This document shows positions 45,571-53,944 of a stretch of DNA of 64,000 bases, piece by piece. The number at the start of each line of letters is the position of its first letter. The stretch's first letter is position 1. The stretch comes from Bifidobacterium aesculapii. GTDB lineage: Bacteria; Actinomycetota; Actinomycetes; Actinomycetales; Bifidobacteriaceae. The position numbers and the translations under genes are program-made. The notes beneath the pieces are model-generated. The model worked only from the letters and a program-made list of their open reading frames with translations. It had not been told where the DNA came from and did no database searches. Location of the stretch: NCBI RefSeq assembly GCF_001417815.1, contig NZ_BCFK01000047.1, forward strand, positions 1-64,000. The letters are read 5' to 3'.

Positions 45571-47634
45571 TTACTCCTCCCTAGCATGGTTTCGGACGTT
45601 GCCGCGCACGTATGCGGCGGTGGACAGCAGGCAGACCGCGAGACTTGTCATGGCGATCAGGACGGCGATGAGCGGCTGATACCCGTCGAGCAGCAGCGGA
45701 TTGTTCTGAGCGTACGAGACGGTGGACCGGCGCGCGGCCAGAACGGCCTGCGACACGAACCATATGGACGGAATGATCGCCAGTATCGATTCGACGATGA
45801 CTAGGCTCAGATGGGTTCTCGCGAAGGACCATCCGTGGATGTACCGGGCGAAGATGGTCTGGGCTCGCTCGCGGACCCTGATTCGGGCGATGGCCACGGC
45901 CGAGGCGATGAGGACGACGGCCGACATCATGACGTTGTACCCGTGGACGACCAGATCCGATCTGAGCTGCGCGTAATGCGTCGCGGCATTCTGCCCGGCA
46001 TCGCTTACGGCAAGGATGAAGTCCTCCAGACCCGCCTGCCTTGAGGACGTGATCGCGTACTGCGCGTCATCCAGCAGTGCATCGCCCTGGCTGGCATACG
46101 CCGCGTAATCGTCGAAGGACAACAGTCCGCTGCCGTTGTCGACCACAACAATCAGCGCGTCATCGAACAAGGTGGGCGTGTCGGGCAGGGCTGACCCGTA
46201 GCCGAATAGCCGCTGGCCCCGCTCGCCGCGCACATAGTCGATCTCGGGAACCGGAACGCCGTAGGCCGACGCATGGGATCGCGCCCAGCTGTCGATCGCT
46301 TTCTCGTACGCTTTCACGGCCGCCGCGTCCGCATCATACGGGATCACCACCTTCACCGCCTTGGAGCCGGATGTCAGGCGACGCCCCTTGTCATCCCTGA
46401 CCGTCTGGTGTCGCAGATAGTTGCCATTGACCAGCAGCACCGTGCTGGACGCTGTCTCCCCGTCGCCCTCAGTGGGCGCCATGAACCGCAGGTCGTCCTC
46501 ATGGGCCAGAATCATCCGCCCCTCGTCTTCGGCGTGTTCCAGCCATTCGCCGGTCCTGCGACTGTACGCGTCCTGCTCGTCCGTCGACATGTTCGGATTG
46601 AGATGCACCTGCGCCACATCGCCGGCGCCCCGCCACGCCTCCTGGGCCTGCCACTGGTTGCGCATATTCCCCACGGCGGTGAACAACAACGTCACCGACC
46701 ATATGGTGATGAATATCGCCGGAATGCGCACGCAGTACACCGCGATGGAAGGCAGTCTGCGGGGTAGCCGCCCCTTGACCGCGGACAACAGGGGCTGCGC
46801 GGCCGCGATTATGAATCCCACTCCATAGGCGATTGCCAGACCCACGCATATGGTTAGGAAGATCGCGGCCGAGAGCATGCCGAACAGGCCCCACTGGGCC
46901 CCATGGTTGTGCGCTGCCACCAGAGAGCAAGCCACAATGCTGATAACGCATGCCCCCAACATGCAGGAAACCGCATTGGCCTTGACATCCCGGGCCACCA
47001 TCATCAACGGGCCTGAACCTTGAAGCCGCTGCACCGCGTATCCCTTCGCGTTCATCAGGGAGAAACCGCCCGCCAACGTCGCACACAACAGCAGCACGAC
47101 GACCAGTCCCACCCCGACGGGCCTCGACATGACCCATTGCGCATACGAACCGACGAAACTCGTCTTGACAAGGACCCGGTACCCCTGGGACTGCAGTTTC
47201 TGCTGCAGGTCGACGGCCGAAGCGGCGGGCCCGTCGAACACGTAATACGTTCCCCGCGGATCGGAAGTGGCCAACTCATCCATCCGGCCGACTACAGTCC
47301 GCATCGAGACGTTGAACGACGGATACCCGTGCCCGATCCACGAAGCGGCGTCACCGGCAGGATTGCCGACCGCGACATACAAGTGTCTAGCACCACCGGG
47401 ATCCCGCACATCGGCGACGCTTTTGACGATATTGACCCTGTCCGCCAGCGCCACCTCGGATATCACACCGACCGTCGCCTCGCTCCTGACCTGCGGTGAC
47501 GGCCCCGATACCTGCACAGTGGCCCGTACCATAAGAGGCCCCGACAGATCCAGCGCGTTCAACAGCAGAAACGAACCCAACATTGCGGCAAACGCCGCAA
47601 TCCACACCGCCAGACGAATGGACCCGCTGCGCAT
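45571..47634 (-). CDS. Bacteriocin-associated integral membrane protein (972 group)
   Basis: 687 residues from MRSGSIRLAVWIAAF; GAGGAGG lies 5 nt upstream, which decides the start. One N-terminal helix, a large outside loop, three to four central helices (about 180-300: VGLVVVLLLCATLAGGFSL etc.), another outside domain, and three C-terminal helices. This layout matches the seven-helix putative immunity proteins always found with lactococcin 972 bacteriocins. Together with the ATPase gene it forms a MacB-like ABC complex thought to protect the producer. Confidence 0.85.
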   Translation of the reverse strand: MRSGSIRLAVWIAAFAAMLGSFLLLNALDLSGPLMVRATVQVSGPSPQVRSEATVGVISEVALADRVNIVKSVADVRDPGGARHLYVAVGNPAGDAASWIGHGYPSFNVSMRTVVGRMDELATSDPRGTYYVFDGPAASAVDLQQKLQSQGYRVLVKTSFVGSYAQWVMSRPVGVGLVVVLLLCATLAGGFSLMNAKGYAVQRLQGSGPLMMVARDVKANAVSCMLGACVISIVACSLVAAHNHGAQWGLFGMLSAAIFLTICVGLAIAYGVGFIIAAAQPLLSAVKGRLPRRLPSIAVYCVRIPAIFITIWSVTLLFTAVGNMRNQWQAQEAWRGAGDVAQVHLNPNMSTDEQDAYSRRTGEWLEHAEDEGRMILAHEDDLRFMAPTEGDGETASSTVLLVNGNYLRHQTVRDDKGRRLTSGSKAVKVVIPYDADAAAVKAYEKAIDSWARSHASAYGVPVPEIDYVRGERGQRLFGYGSALPDTPTLFDDALIVVVDNGSGLLSFDDYAAYASQGDALLDDAQYAITSSRQAGLEDFILAVSDAGQNAATHYAQLRSDLVVHGYNVMMSAVVLIASAVAIARIRVRERAQTIFARYIHGWSFARTHLSLVIVESILAIIPSIWFVSQAVLAARRSTVSYAQNNPLLLDGYQPLIAVLIAMTSLAVCLLSTAAYVRGNVRNHAREE

Positions 47635-47697
47635 GGCACCCTCCTCAAACTCATTAAAGGTGATGCCGTTTTGCGGCATCACCTAATCAATTCTCGA

Positions 47698-48015
47698 TTA
47701 GCAATATCTCCAATATGCCTGATCGATTCGAAGGGGATTGCTGTCATAAGCAGTCGCGGTAGACCACTGCTTCTTCACTGCGCATTCTGACCGGACAAGT
47801 CCGACATCACCGGTTACACTGGAACCGTGAAGAGCAGATGGATGACGATAGTTTGACCAGTTATAGCCTTCACCGAAATCCATGATTCCGTAGTTCCAAG
47901 TTCCACCACCGGCAGGTACGACAGCCGCCATTGCTGTCCCGGTGGCTCCCAGAGATAGTCCTGCCGCTAGAACGATAGCAGCCATTGCTTTGACACGTCG
48001 ATGTTTATCGGTCAT
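47698..48015 (-). CDS. Lactococcin-972-family bacteriocin precursor
   Basis: 105 residues. Signal peptide to about residue 31 (AGLSLGATGTAMA|A). Mature part starts VVPAGGGTWNYG and contains NWSNYRHPSALHGSSV, the family core, and ends with RIDQAYWRYC. Members bind lipid II and block septum formation in related bacteria. GAAAGGG precedes the ATG. The membrane protein and ATPase genes follow in the same direction, giving a complete three-gene locus. Two TGTCATCT-like half-palindromes lie 95-150 bp upstream. Confidence 0.9.
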   Translation of the reverse strand: MTDKHRRVKAMAAIVLAAGLSLGATGTAMAAVVPAGGGTWNYGIMDFGEGYNWSNYRHPSALHGSSVTGDVGLVRSECAVKKQWSTATAYDSNPLRIDQAYWRYC

Positions 48016-48110
48016 CTTTGACCCTTTCTATAGTAGGCCGAATTCTTTTCGACTCCGTAAGAACTATTGTCCTAAGCGAGAATGCGACGGGCAATGACGA
48101 GCAAGCTCGT

Positions 48111-48164
48111 TGACATCTGGAGATGACATGAAGCCCCCAATCTCGCTATCTTGAGATGACAAAT
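48111..48164. promoter_or_regulatory. TGTCATCT palindromes, sites c1 and c2
   Basis: c1 is TTGACATCT-GG-AGATGACAT (48111-48130). c2 is CTATCT-TG-AGATGACAAA (48148-48164), with only the right half conserved. Both are upstream of the lactococcin-972-type gene on the minus strand. Confidence 0.6.
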
Positions 48165-48230
48165 GGCAGCCACAACTTCATCTTGTGCATGGAAATTCTT
48201 TATGCGAGGGTCGGTGTCCTAGTTGTTGCG

Positions 48231-48656
48231 TCATTGATTCTTTCGTGCAGAGCTAGATCTGGTGATGATGTATTGTCCGATGGCATCAGGTTCGCCGATG
48301 GGTGTGCCGTTGACTTCGACCCAGGCGTGTGCGCGAAAGGGACGATCGGTGAATCCGGTGCACCATGTGACGGATCGGTGAGATATGCGGCATGCCGCCG
48401 CTGTGGAGAGAGACCGAAGCAGACAACCCTGCTGGCTGCGGCATCTGCGGCTTACCGCACATACGGCGTTGCGGTAACGCTTCGCCATGTCGGCATCGGC
48501 TGGCGGATACCGTTCGGACCACGTTTCAAGCTGACGGCAAAACTCTCCGATTCGTTGTCGTTCCATCTGTCTTCCGATAATGATGGCAATCAGCGCCACC
48601 AGGCGGTCGTGAAAGTTGACTCGTGTGATTGCTTCCGGCTGTAGAGGGATGCTCAT
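48231..48656 (-). CDS. Lasso peptide leader protease B2
   Basis: 141 residues, transglutaminase-like cysteine protease of McjB C-terminal type. Catalytic Cys in QQGCLLRSLSTAAA (about residue 78) and His in PFRAHAWVEVNG (about residue 109), followed by the Asp region GEPDAIGQY. Cuts the leader off the lasso precursor before ring closure. ATGA overlap with B1 shows coupling. Length is normal for split B2 proteins of actinobacteria. Confidence 0.88.
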   Translation of the reverse strand: MSIPLQPEAITRVNFHDRLVALIAIIIGRQMERQRIGEFCRQLETWSERYPPADADMAKRYRNAVCAVSRRCRSQQGCLLRSLSTAAACRISHRSVTWCTGFTDRPFRAHAWVEVNGTPIGEPDAIGQYIITRSSSARKNQ

Positions 48657-48925
48657 AAACGCACGTGCTTCCCCATATCGGCGAGAAATCGTTCCGTATC
48701 CCGGACGATGATTTGTCTGTCAGCCCGATATTCTTCGGCGATTTCATTCGTGCAATCCTCGACGGTTTTGCCGTGCATCAGACCGTCGAGGATGATTCGG
48801 CCTATTTCGTTGATCTGCAGGTATTCGCCGGTGTCGTTGACGAATACGATTGCCCCTCCCTCTTTGGGATACAGAGATATCTGGTCCTTCAGGCTGGTGT
48901 TCGCCATCGTGTCATCGGTTTGCAT
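48653..48925 (-). CDS. Lasso peptide RiPP recognition protein B1 (PqqD-like)
   Basis: 90 residues; a second in-frame start (MANTSLKDQ) at 48907 is possible. The winged-helix RRE fold is visible: EGGAIVFVNDTGEYLQINEIGRIILDGLMHG, then a helix pair with TVEDCTNEIAEEYRAD. Binds the precursor leader and presents it to B2. Start overlaps the end of the C gene by 14 bp. Confidence 0.88.
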   Translation of the reverse strand: MQTDDTMANTSLKDQISLYPKEGGAIVFVNDTGEYLQINEIGRIILDGLMHGKTVEDCTNEIAEEYRADRQIIVRDTERFLADMGKHVRL

Positions 48926-50501
48926 GTCTTAGCCACCTTTCCACTGCCGCGACTCGTTGCATTTCGAACAGAAACGTGATGTCAGGCATCGGCATGGAAG
49001 CTCGACGCCGTATGGCTGGCATATCGATCAATCCTTCTTCGTCCAGCTCTCCACCGGTGATTGAGTTGAGCAGCGAGTCCTTCGAGCGTTGCCAGGCCAG
49101 ATACAGTGAATATGAGTGATCGCCTTTGACGGGACGCCGGAATATCGTTTCGGGGACTATGCCTTTGAGTGCCCGGTACAATACGGCTTTGTGTAGATTT
49201 CCTTCGGTGCGTGCACTGATTGGGGCGCATAGCGCATAGTCCGCGATCCCATGGTCCAGGTAGGGGGAGCGGAACGTTATGTCGTCAGAGGCGAACGTCC
49301 GATTAACCTGATTGAGCATTCGTGCCTGCATTGACAGAGAATAGAGCGCCTGATGACGGCTTCGGTCGGGGCTCAATGGCCGAATGTCGGCGTGTTTGAA
49401 TTGTGATTCAATAGCGCTATATAGGATATCCCTGGCTTTTGTGGTCAGGAATTCGGGAATGAGTATGACATCGTGCCATCCACAAGGCGAGGAGCGATGG
49501 TTATGACCTTGTTCCGCGTCCAGGAACGATGACCGTAATTCCTCATACAGATCGGTGTTATCGGTCAGATCGAGAATTGCCTGATGGGGTGGGATTCGGT
49601 AATCGGCGCTGTATTGTCTTCGGATGTCTCGTAGTCGCAGTGGGTGTTCCCGCAGGCAGCTCCAAGATGAGGATGGCATAGATGCGAACAGCTCGTCTCC
49701 TCCGAAACCTGTGACATGGATACGGCTTGTGCCTGCCTCCATTTCGGAGATTCGGCTGAGATAGCCTTCGATATCGCTCCAGTAGATCGGTTCTTCAGGT
49801 ATCTCGTTGTTGGGGTATTCGGCTGCGGGTTCGAATGATCTGTTTCCATCCACGACTCGGCCGACTTTGATGAGTGGCATCCGAACGTCCTCGGAGATTC
49901 GCTCGGCCCATTGGGAATCCTGATTCATTGGATCGTCGGGTGTTTCATGATACAGGGGCATACGAACCCCCTCGCTGGCGAAGATGTATGTGATGGCGGC
50001 GGAATCCACTCCTCCGGACACATCGGCGGATAGTAGTGCCTCATTGCGCCACTCATCCGCGATCGTCAGGAAACTGCTCCTTAGCGATGCCAGAATTGCG
50101 CCGTTTGAAACATGTTTTATGGGTGAAGGTTCCGCTCTCGTATATCGCGGCCTATTGGATTTGTCGAGGTGCAGTATGGTTGCGACAGGTATGGAATGTA
50201 CGTTCCTCCATGGGGATTTGTCCCCTCGTAGGCTGTCAGGGAGCGAAGGCAGCAGATCCATGACAATGCGTTCTAGGTCAAGATCGGCGTTCGTGATGCT
50301 TGCAAGTCGGGAGGCGCTGTCCGACAGGAGCACTTCATCTTCGGAGACGATCCAGAACATGCGATCGCCACTCAGCAGAGGAACTTGGACGCATGTTCCC
50401 TCGTCATTGATGCTGATGGAGGCGGGAAGCTTCGAACAGTCCGTTGGCTTCCCGCCGCGGACAATCACGGTACGGTTTGGGTTCTTATACGTAAACGGCA
50501 T
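48912..50501 (-). CDS. Lasso peptide cyclase C (asparagine-synthetase-like)
   Basis: 529 residues. Activates the side-chain carboxyl of the ring residue with ATP and forms the macrolactam. N-terminal glutaminase-like domain without catalytic Cys; synthetase domain with PP-loop SADVSGGVDSAAI (about 165-177), HVTGFGGDELFAS and RSPYLDHGIADYAL. AGGGAAACGTG lies upstream; a GTG at 50504 is the alternative start. It follows the precursor gene by 54 bp, and overlaps B1. Confidence 0.9.
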   Translation of the reverse strand: MPFTYKNPNRTVIVRGGKPTDCSKLPASISINDEGTCVQVPLLSGDRMFWIVSEDEVLLSDSASRLASITNADLDLERIVMDLLPSLPDSLRGDKSPWRNVHSIPVATILHLDKSNRPRYTRAEPSPIKHVSNGAILASLRSSFLTIADEWRNEALLSADVSGGVDSAAITYIFASEGVRMPLYHETPDDPMNQDSQWAERISEDVRMPLIKVGRVVDGNRSFEPAAEYPNNEIPEEPIYWSDIEGYLSRISEMEAGTSRIHVTGFGGDELFASMPSSSWSCLREHPLRLRDIRRQYSADYRIPPHQAILDLTDNTDLYEELRSSFLDAEQGHNHRSSPCGWHDVILIPEFLTTKARDILYSAIESQFKHADIRPLSPDRSRHQALYSLSMQARMLNQVNRTFASDDITFRSPYLDHGIADYALCAPISARTEGNLHKAVLYRALKGIVPETIFRRPVKGDHSYSLYLAWQRSKDSLLNSITGGELDEEGLIDMPAIRRRASMPMPDITFLFEMQRVAAVERWLRHANR

Positions 50502-50555
50502 CACGTTTCCCTATCCTGATACAGCTAGGGATCATCAATATATGCAGGGTTTCGG

Positions 50556-50684
50556 TCAGTTCGATCCCCAAGGGAACGGGGCCTTGGCGCCGCCAACATC
50601 GACATAGTTGCCGAACCATACGCCATTGGTTGCTTCCTTGAATGATGCGATGACCTCAACGGCAGGAGGCACATAATCCTTCAT
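50556..50684 (-). CDS. Lasso peptide precursor A
   Basis: 42 residues; GAGGAG 7-8 nt before the ATG decides this start in a longer open frame. Leader 1-20: Tyr4 and Pro7 in DYVPPAV form the YxxP recognition motif for B1, Phe15 follows, and Thr sits at position -2 (EATN|G), all hallmarks of lasso leaders. Core 21-42 starts GVWFGNYVD and ends PFPWGSN: Gly1 and Asp9 can form a nine-residue macrolactam ring, leaving a 13-residue tail with Lys, Phe and Trp that could act as steric plugs. It is directly upstream of the cyclase gene. A 21-bp-arm palindrome lies before its promoter. Confidence 0.9.
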   Translation of the reverse strand: MKDYVPPAVEVIASFKEATNGVWFGNYVDVGGAKAPFPWGSN

Positions 50685-50759
50685 CTTCGTTCTCCTCGTG
50701 TTCTGGATATGGAACCGGATTGCATGTCGGTGCATGCCATTCCAGTTAACATGATTTGG

Positions 50760-50765
50760 ATAGTA
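50760..50765 (-). promoter_or_regulatory. -10 box of lasso precursor gene
   Basis: TACTAT on the minus strand. The centre of palindrome d lies about 44 bp upstream of the predicted start point near 50753, the position of a class II activator site. Confidence 0.5.
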
Positions 50766-50774
50766 CATCCAAGA

Positions 50775-50820
50775 ATGTGTTTGGTGTTTGTCATCTTCGG
50801 ATGACAAACACCAAACACAT
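50775..50820. promoter_or_regulatory. TGTCATCT palindrome, site d
   Basis: Perfect 21-bp arms around TTCG (core GGTGTTTGTCATC). It lies between the ABC ATPase stop and the precursor gene promoter. It may be both an activator site and a terminator-like hairpin, but there is no T run. Confidence 0.85.
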
Positions 50821-50856
50821 GGATCTATGGGGAATCGGACGATCTGCTGGCGTTTT

Positions 50857-51540
50857 TCAGTCTTCCTTCCAGAGTTGGCCGCGGGAACCCTCTTTTACCA
50901 CGGTGCCTTTATCCAGTACCACAACATCATCGGTAATCGGCTTCAGCTTGCCGTCCGGTTCGGATGCGATGAGCACCGCAACGCCACGATTTGTCTGCTT
51001 CCGTATCTGCTCGCAGATCCAATTCGTGCCCGATTGATCGAGTGCCTGGAGCGGTTCATCTACGATCAGGGCTTTGGGATTGGGAAGCAGAGCTATGGCG
51101 AATCGCATTTTGAGGACATCGATTGGAGCGAGATCGTGGAGCTTGACGGTGAGAAGATTCTGCAGTTCGGTCATGTGAATAATCCCGTCAAGAAGCGAAT
51201 CAGACGTTCCGGCCCAGAACGCCTTCCAACGAAGATAGGTTCCGACCGAGTAATACGGGGATAGTGAAATGGCTTCGGGCATTGCATTCACAACGTTTTT
51301 GGGTATACGGGATGTGCCACAGGGTTTGCCACAGGTGTATATGCATCCGGAATCCGGGATATCCAGTCCCAACAGCATCCGGAGAACAGTTGTTTTGCCG
51401 GCGTCATGTGGCCCCATCAGAACGGTGACTCGACCTGCATAGGCGGCAAATGTGATCCCATGCAATTCGCGACCGGCATGATTGAATGAGACGTTCTCAA
51501 ACGCAATGATGGGTGAAGCCGAATCGGGCAGCTGGCACAT
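50857..51540 (-). CDS. ABC ATPase of lasso cluster, degenerate signature
   Basis: 227 residues from MCQLPDSAS; AAAGGA lies upstream. Walker A in VLMGPHDAGKTTV, Walker B in ALIVDEPLQAL. The signature LSGGQ is replaced by LAPIDVLKMRFA, and the H-loop His by Glu (LIASEPDG). No membrane partner gene is in the cluster, unlike usual lasso D proteins that fuse both parts. Role in export or immunity is likely from position only. A frame open back to an ATG at 51684 would add 48 residues across a G10 tract. Confidence 0.8.
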   Translation of the reverse strand: MCQLPDSASPIIAFENVSFNHAGRELHGITFAAYAGRVTVLMGPHDAGKTTVLRMLLGLDIPDSGCIYTCGKPCGTSRIPKNVVNAMPEAISLSPYYSVGTYLRWKAFWAGTSDSLLDGIIHMTELQNLLTVKLHDLAPIDVLKMRFAIALLPNPKALIVDEPLQALDQSGTNWICEQIRKQTNRGVAVLIASEPDGKLKPITDDVVVLDKGTVVKEGSRGQLWKED

Positions 51541-51583
51541 CGTTTTCCTTTCTTCGATTGACCCGAGCCGCAATAATCGAAGT

Positions 51584-51593
51584 CCCCCCCCCC
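51584..51593 (-). repeat. G10 homopolymer in leader of lasso ABC gene
   Basis: Ten C on the plus strand (G10 in the mRNA), 43 bp before the ABC ATG and within the possible 48-codon N-terminal extension. Runs of this length are prone to slippage. Confidence 0.85.
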
Positions 51594-51721
51594 TAACGGT
51601 TTTTGGATACTGCCCTATCTTAGGGGATGGCAAAAGTGACGTGATATATGCTAGGTTTGTTCCGTTCGCTTGAGCGACGGACATAGACAGTTAACCAGTT
51701 TGCTCTATTCTCCAATAAAAG

Positions 51722-51763
51722 GATTGTGGTGTTTGTCATCTGAAGATGACAAACACCACAATC
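51722..51763. promoter_or_regulatory. TGTCATCT palindrome, site e
   Basis: Perfect 20-bp arms around GA. It shares GGTGTTTGTCATCT with site d. Located between the response regulator stop and the ABC ATPase gene, upstream of the latter. Confidence 0.85.
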
Positions 51764-51785
51764 GTTGAGATGAATATCGTGATTT

Positions 51786-52493
51786 TTATGCTGGTTTGCT
51801 GCCTGTTATTTGGTCCAGCCCCGATTGATACCAAGCTATGGCGATTTGGACTCGGTCCCGCATGTGCATTCTGGCCAATATGCGGCTTACCGTGCGTCGT
51901 ACCGATGTCGTTTCGATGAATAGGCGCTCCGCGATTTCCTGATTGGACAAGCCTGCCGCCACGAGTTCCGCGACTTCATGTTCCCGCTTGGAAAGTCCGT
52001 CGAATAGGCTTCGTAGCAGCTTGATGCGGGTGTTGTCCGATATGGGCCGAACCCCGCGATTGAGTACTTCACCGGTGATTCTCGGTGTCAATACCGCATC
52101 TCCGTTATGCACGGCGTGTACGGCGTCACGTAGCTGTTTGGGGGTCGCATCCTTGAGCAGGAATCCGGATGCCCCTCGCGCCAATCCGTCGAAGGCGTAA
52201 TCGTCCTCATCGTATGTGGTCAGGATCAGTATCTGGATTTGGGGGAATTGCTCCTTGATGATGCCCGTCGCCTCTATGCCGTCCATGACGGGCATGCGCA
52301 CGTCCATCAGAATCACGTCAGGCAGTTGCTGCGGTGATTGCCGTAGGAACTCGATTGCTTGGGCGCCGTCCACGGCCTGGGAGCTGACGATGATGTTCGG
52401 ATCGTTGTTCAGCATCATCATGAAGCCGGTGCGCGCCCCTCGCATGTCATCGACCAGCATGACCTTGATGATGTCGTCTCTTGCATCCTTCAT
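51786..52493 (-). CDS. NarL-family response regulator of bacteriocin island
   Basis: 235 residues. Receiver with IKVMLVDDMRGARTG, phospho-acceptor Asp in VILMDVRMPVMDGIEATG (about residue 60), GASGFLLKD. C-terminal HTH (about 165-225) with LSKREHEVAELVAAGLSNQEIAERLF in pieces. Directly after the kinase gene (16 bp). Best candidate regulator for the palindromes in front of ABC, precursor, bacteriocin and its own kinase gene. Confidence 0.92.
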   Translation of the reverse strand: MKDARDDIIKVMLVDDMRGARTGFMMMLNNDPNIIVSSQAVDGAQAIEFLRQSPQQLPDVILMDVRMPVMDGIEATGIIKEQFPQIQILILTTYDEDDYAFDGLARGASGFLLKDATPKQLRDAVHAVHNGDAVLTPRITGEVLNRGVRPISDNTRIKLLRSLFDGLSKREHEVAELVAAGLSNQEIAERLFIETTSVRRTVSRILARMHMRDRVQIAIAWYQSGLDQITGSKPA

Positions 52494-52509
52494 GGTTCTT
52501 CCGTTTCTT

Positions 52510-53835
52510 TCAGGGGATTAGTGCCTTGACCGCCCAGCCATTGCCGTATGGCCCATAGGACAGGGTGCCGCCCATTTTCGCAAGGCGTTGGGAGAGCCGT
52601 TGCAGTCCGGTTCCACCTGTCGGCTTCCTGCTTTGACCGGATGCCTCGCCGGTGGTGTCGTGTCCGGAGACGTGTCCATCGTTGCGGATCGTGATTGCTG
52701 TTCCGCCATCACGGTAATGATTCCAGGAGACGGCAATGCGGGTCAGTCCCGCGCCGTGCCGAAGGGCATTGGTCAGTGCCTCGCGAGTGACGGCGAAGCA
52801 TAAATCCGAACGGCGGGGGTCCTCGACGCGTCTTCCCGTTTCGGTGAACACGACGATGATTCCGGTTGAGCGTATGTGTTCCAGTACGGGTCTGATATCG
52901 TCCCAATCCCGTAAACGCAGGATGTCATCCTGATTCACTGGGTCAAGACCGACCTGTTCCAAAGACGGCTGCGATTCCTCTTCATTGAAGACCTTTAGTA
53001 TACGGCGCGTATCGGTCAGACTGTCCTTCGCAATCGATGTGATCTCTGCTAAGACATCAGCCAGTTGCGAAGCGGAATAGCCGCCATTCCTTATGCAGTC
53101 CTCACCTCCCTGCGATAACGCGATAATCGAGGTCAATCCATGACCGACACTGTCATGCAGCTCGTTGGCCATGCGAAGGCGCCGTTCCGTACGATTCTTT
53201 TCCTCCGCCAGCATTGCGGTCTTTCGCCGTGCCTCGGACAGCAGCCTATTCGACGTTCGCCGTTCCCACGCTATGGACAACAGTGAGGATGCGATGCCGG
53301 CCAAAGCGACGGAGTACAGTAACGCCAAATATTGAGGCTGCAGATAGGAGGGATAGATGTATTGCATTGCGATCATGCAGATCATGGCCAGATCGCACAT
53401 GGCCTGAACATACAAAGGAAGCCGAATGCACAGATAAAGCACCAAGATAAGCGCGACCTGCGTGTATGAGTGCAGACCAACGCCGAACAGGACGCCCAGA
53501 GAGAGCTCAATGAATTCCAAGGCCAGCAACGCCACGGGGCTTCTGGACCTTAACGTCACGTTTATGGCTCCCAAAACTAGCAGTATAAGGAAGTACCATA
53601 TTCCCGCTCCCTCGTTGAGGAACCGGATAAACGAATATCCTGTGCCGATTGCCATCCGCTCTTTCACATAATCGCGGATCAGCACGCCCATCGTGCCAAC
53701 GATGCAGATCAGAGTCGTCGTGAAACGAAGCAGGCGTTCCCCTTTGAGCTGACGAAGCCATAGGATCAATCGATCCCGCGGGGTGACGGCTAACGTTTGT
53801 CTCCCATCTGATGACTTACCCCGGCGTGAGCCCAT
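52510..53835 (-). CDS. HisKA_3 histidine kinase of bacteriocin island
   Basis: 441 residues from MGSRRGKSS; GAGGAA lies upstream, while the frame-opening codon at 53862 is GTG. About six hydrophobic segments (about 38-190), then acceptor His in MANELHDSVGHGLTSIIAL (about residue 225). ATPase domain: TREALTNALRHG (N box), TIRNDGHVSG, GGTGLQRLSQRLAKMGG (G box). Typical partner of NarL-type regulators. First gene of the pair. Site f and a GATAAT box (53901-53906) lie upstream. Confidence 0.9.
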   Translation of the reverse strand: MGSRRGKSSDGRQTLAVTPRDRLILWLRQLKGERLLRFTTTLICIVGTMGVLIRDYVKERMAIGTGYSFIRFLNEGAGIWYFLILLVLGAINVTLRSRSPVALLALEFIELSLGVLFGVGLHSYTQVALILVLYLCIRLPLYVQAMCDLAMICMIAMQYIYPSYLQPQYLALLYSVALAGIASSLLSIAWERRTSNRLLSEARRKTAMLAEEKNRTERRLRMANELHDSVGHGLTSIIALSQGGEDCIRNGGYSASQLADVLAEITSIAKDSLTDTRRILKVFNEEESQPSLEQVGLDPVNQDDILRLRDWDDIRPVLEHIRSTGIIVVFTETGRRVEDPRRSDLCFAVTREALTNALRHGAGLTRIAVSWNHYRDGGTAITIRNDGHVSGHDTTGEASGQSRKPTGGTGLQRLSQRLAKMGGTLSYGPYGNGWAVKALIP

Positions 53836-53944
53836 AATGAGATGGTTCCTCGCAACCTGCACCTTACGCCTTCTTCGTTGTCCGAGAATACAGCTTTCCC
53901 ATTATCTACGATTTGAGGCTCGCATGTCCATGACTGGGCTCCTG

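Noticed and set aside
50775-50820. Palindromes d and e as plain terminators
   Set aside because: No T run after either stem, and the same core recurs upstream of several genes, so an operator explains them better; a dual role remains possible.
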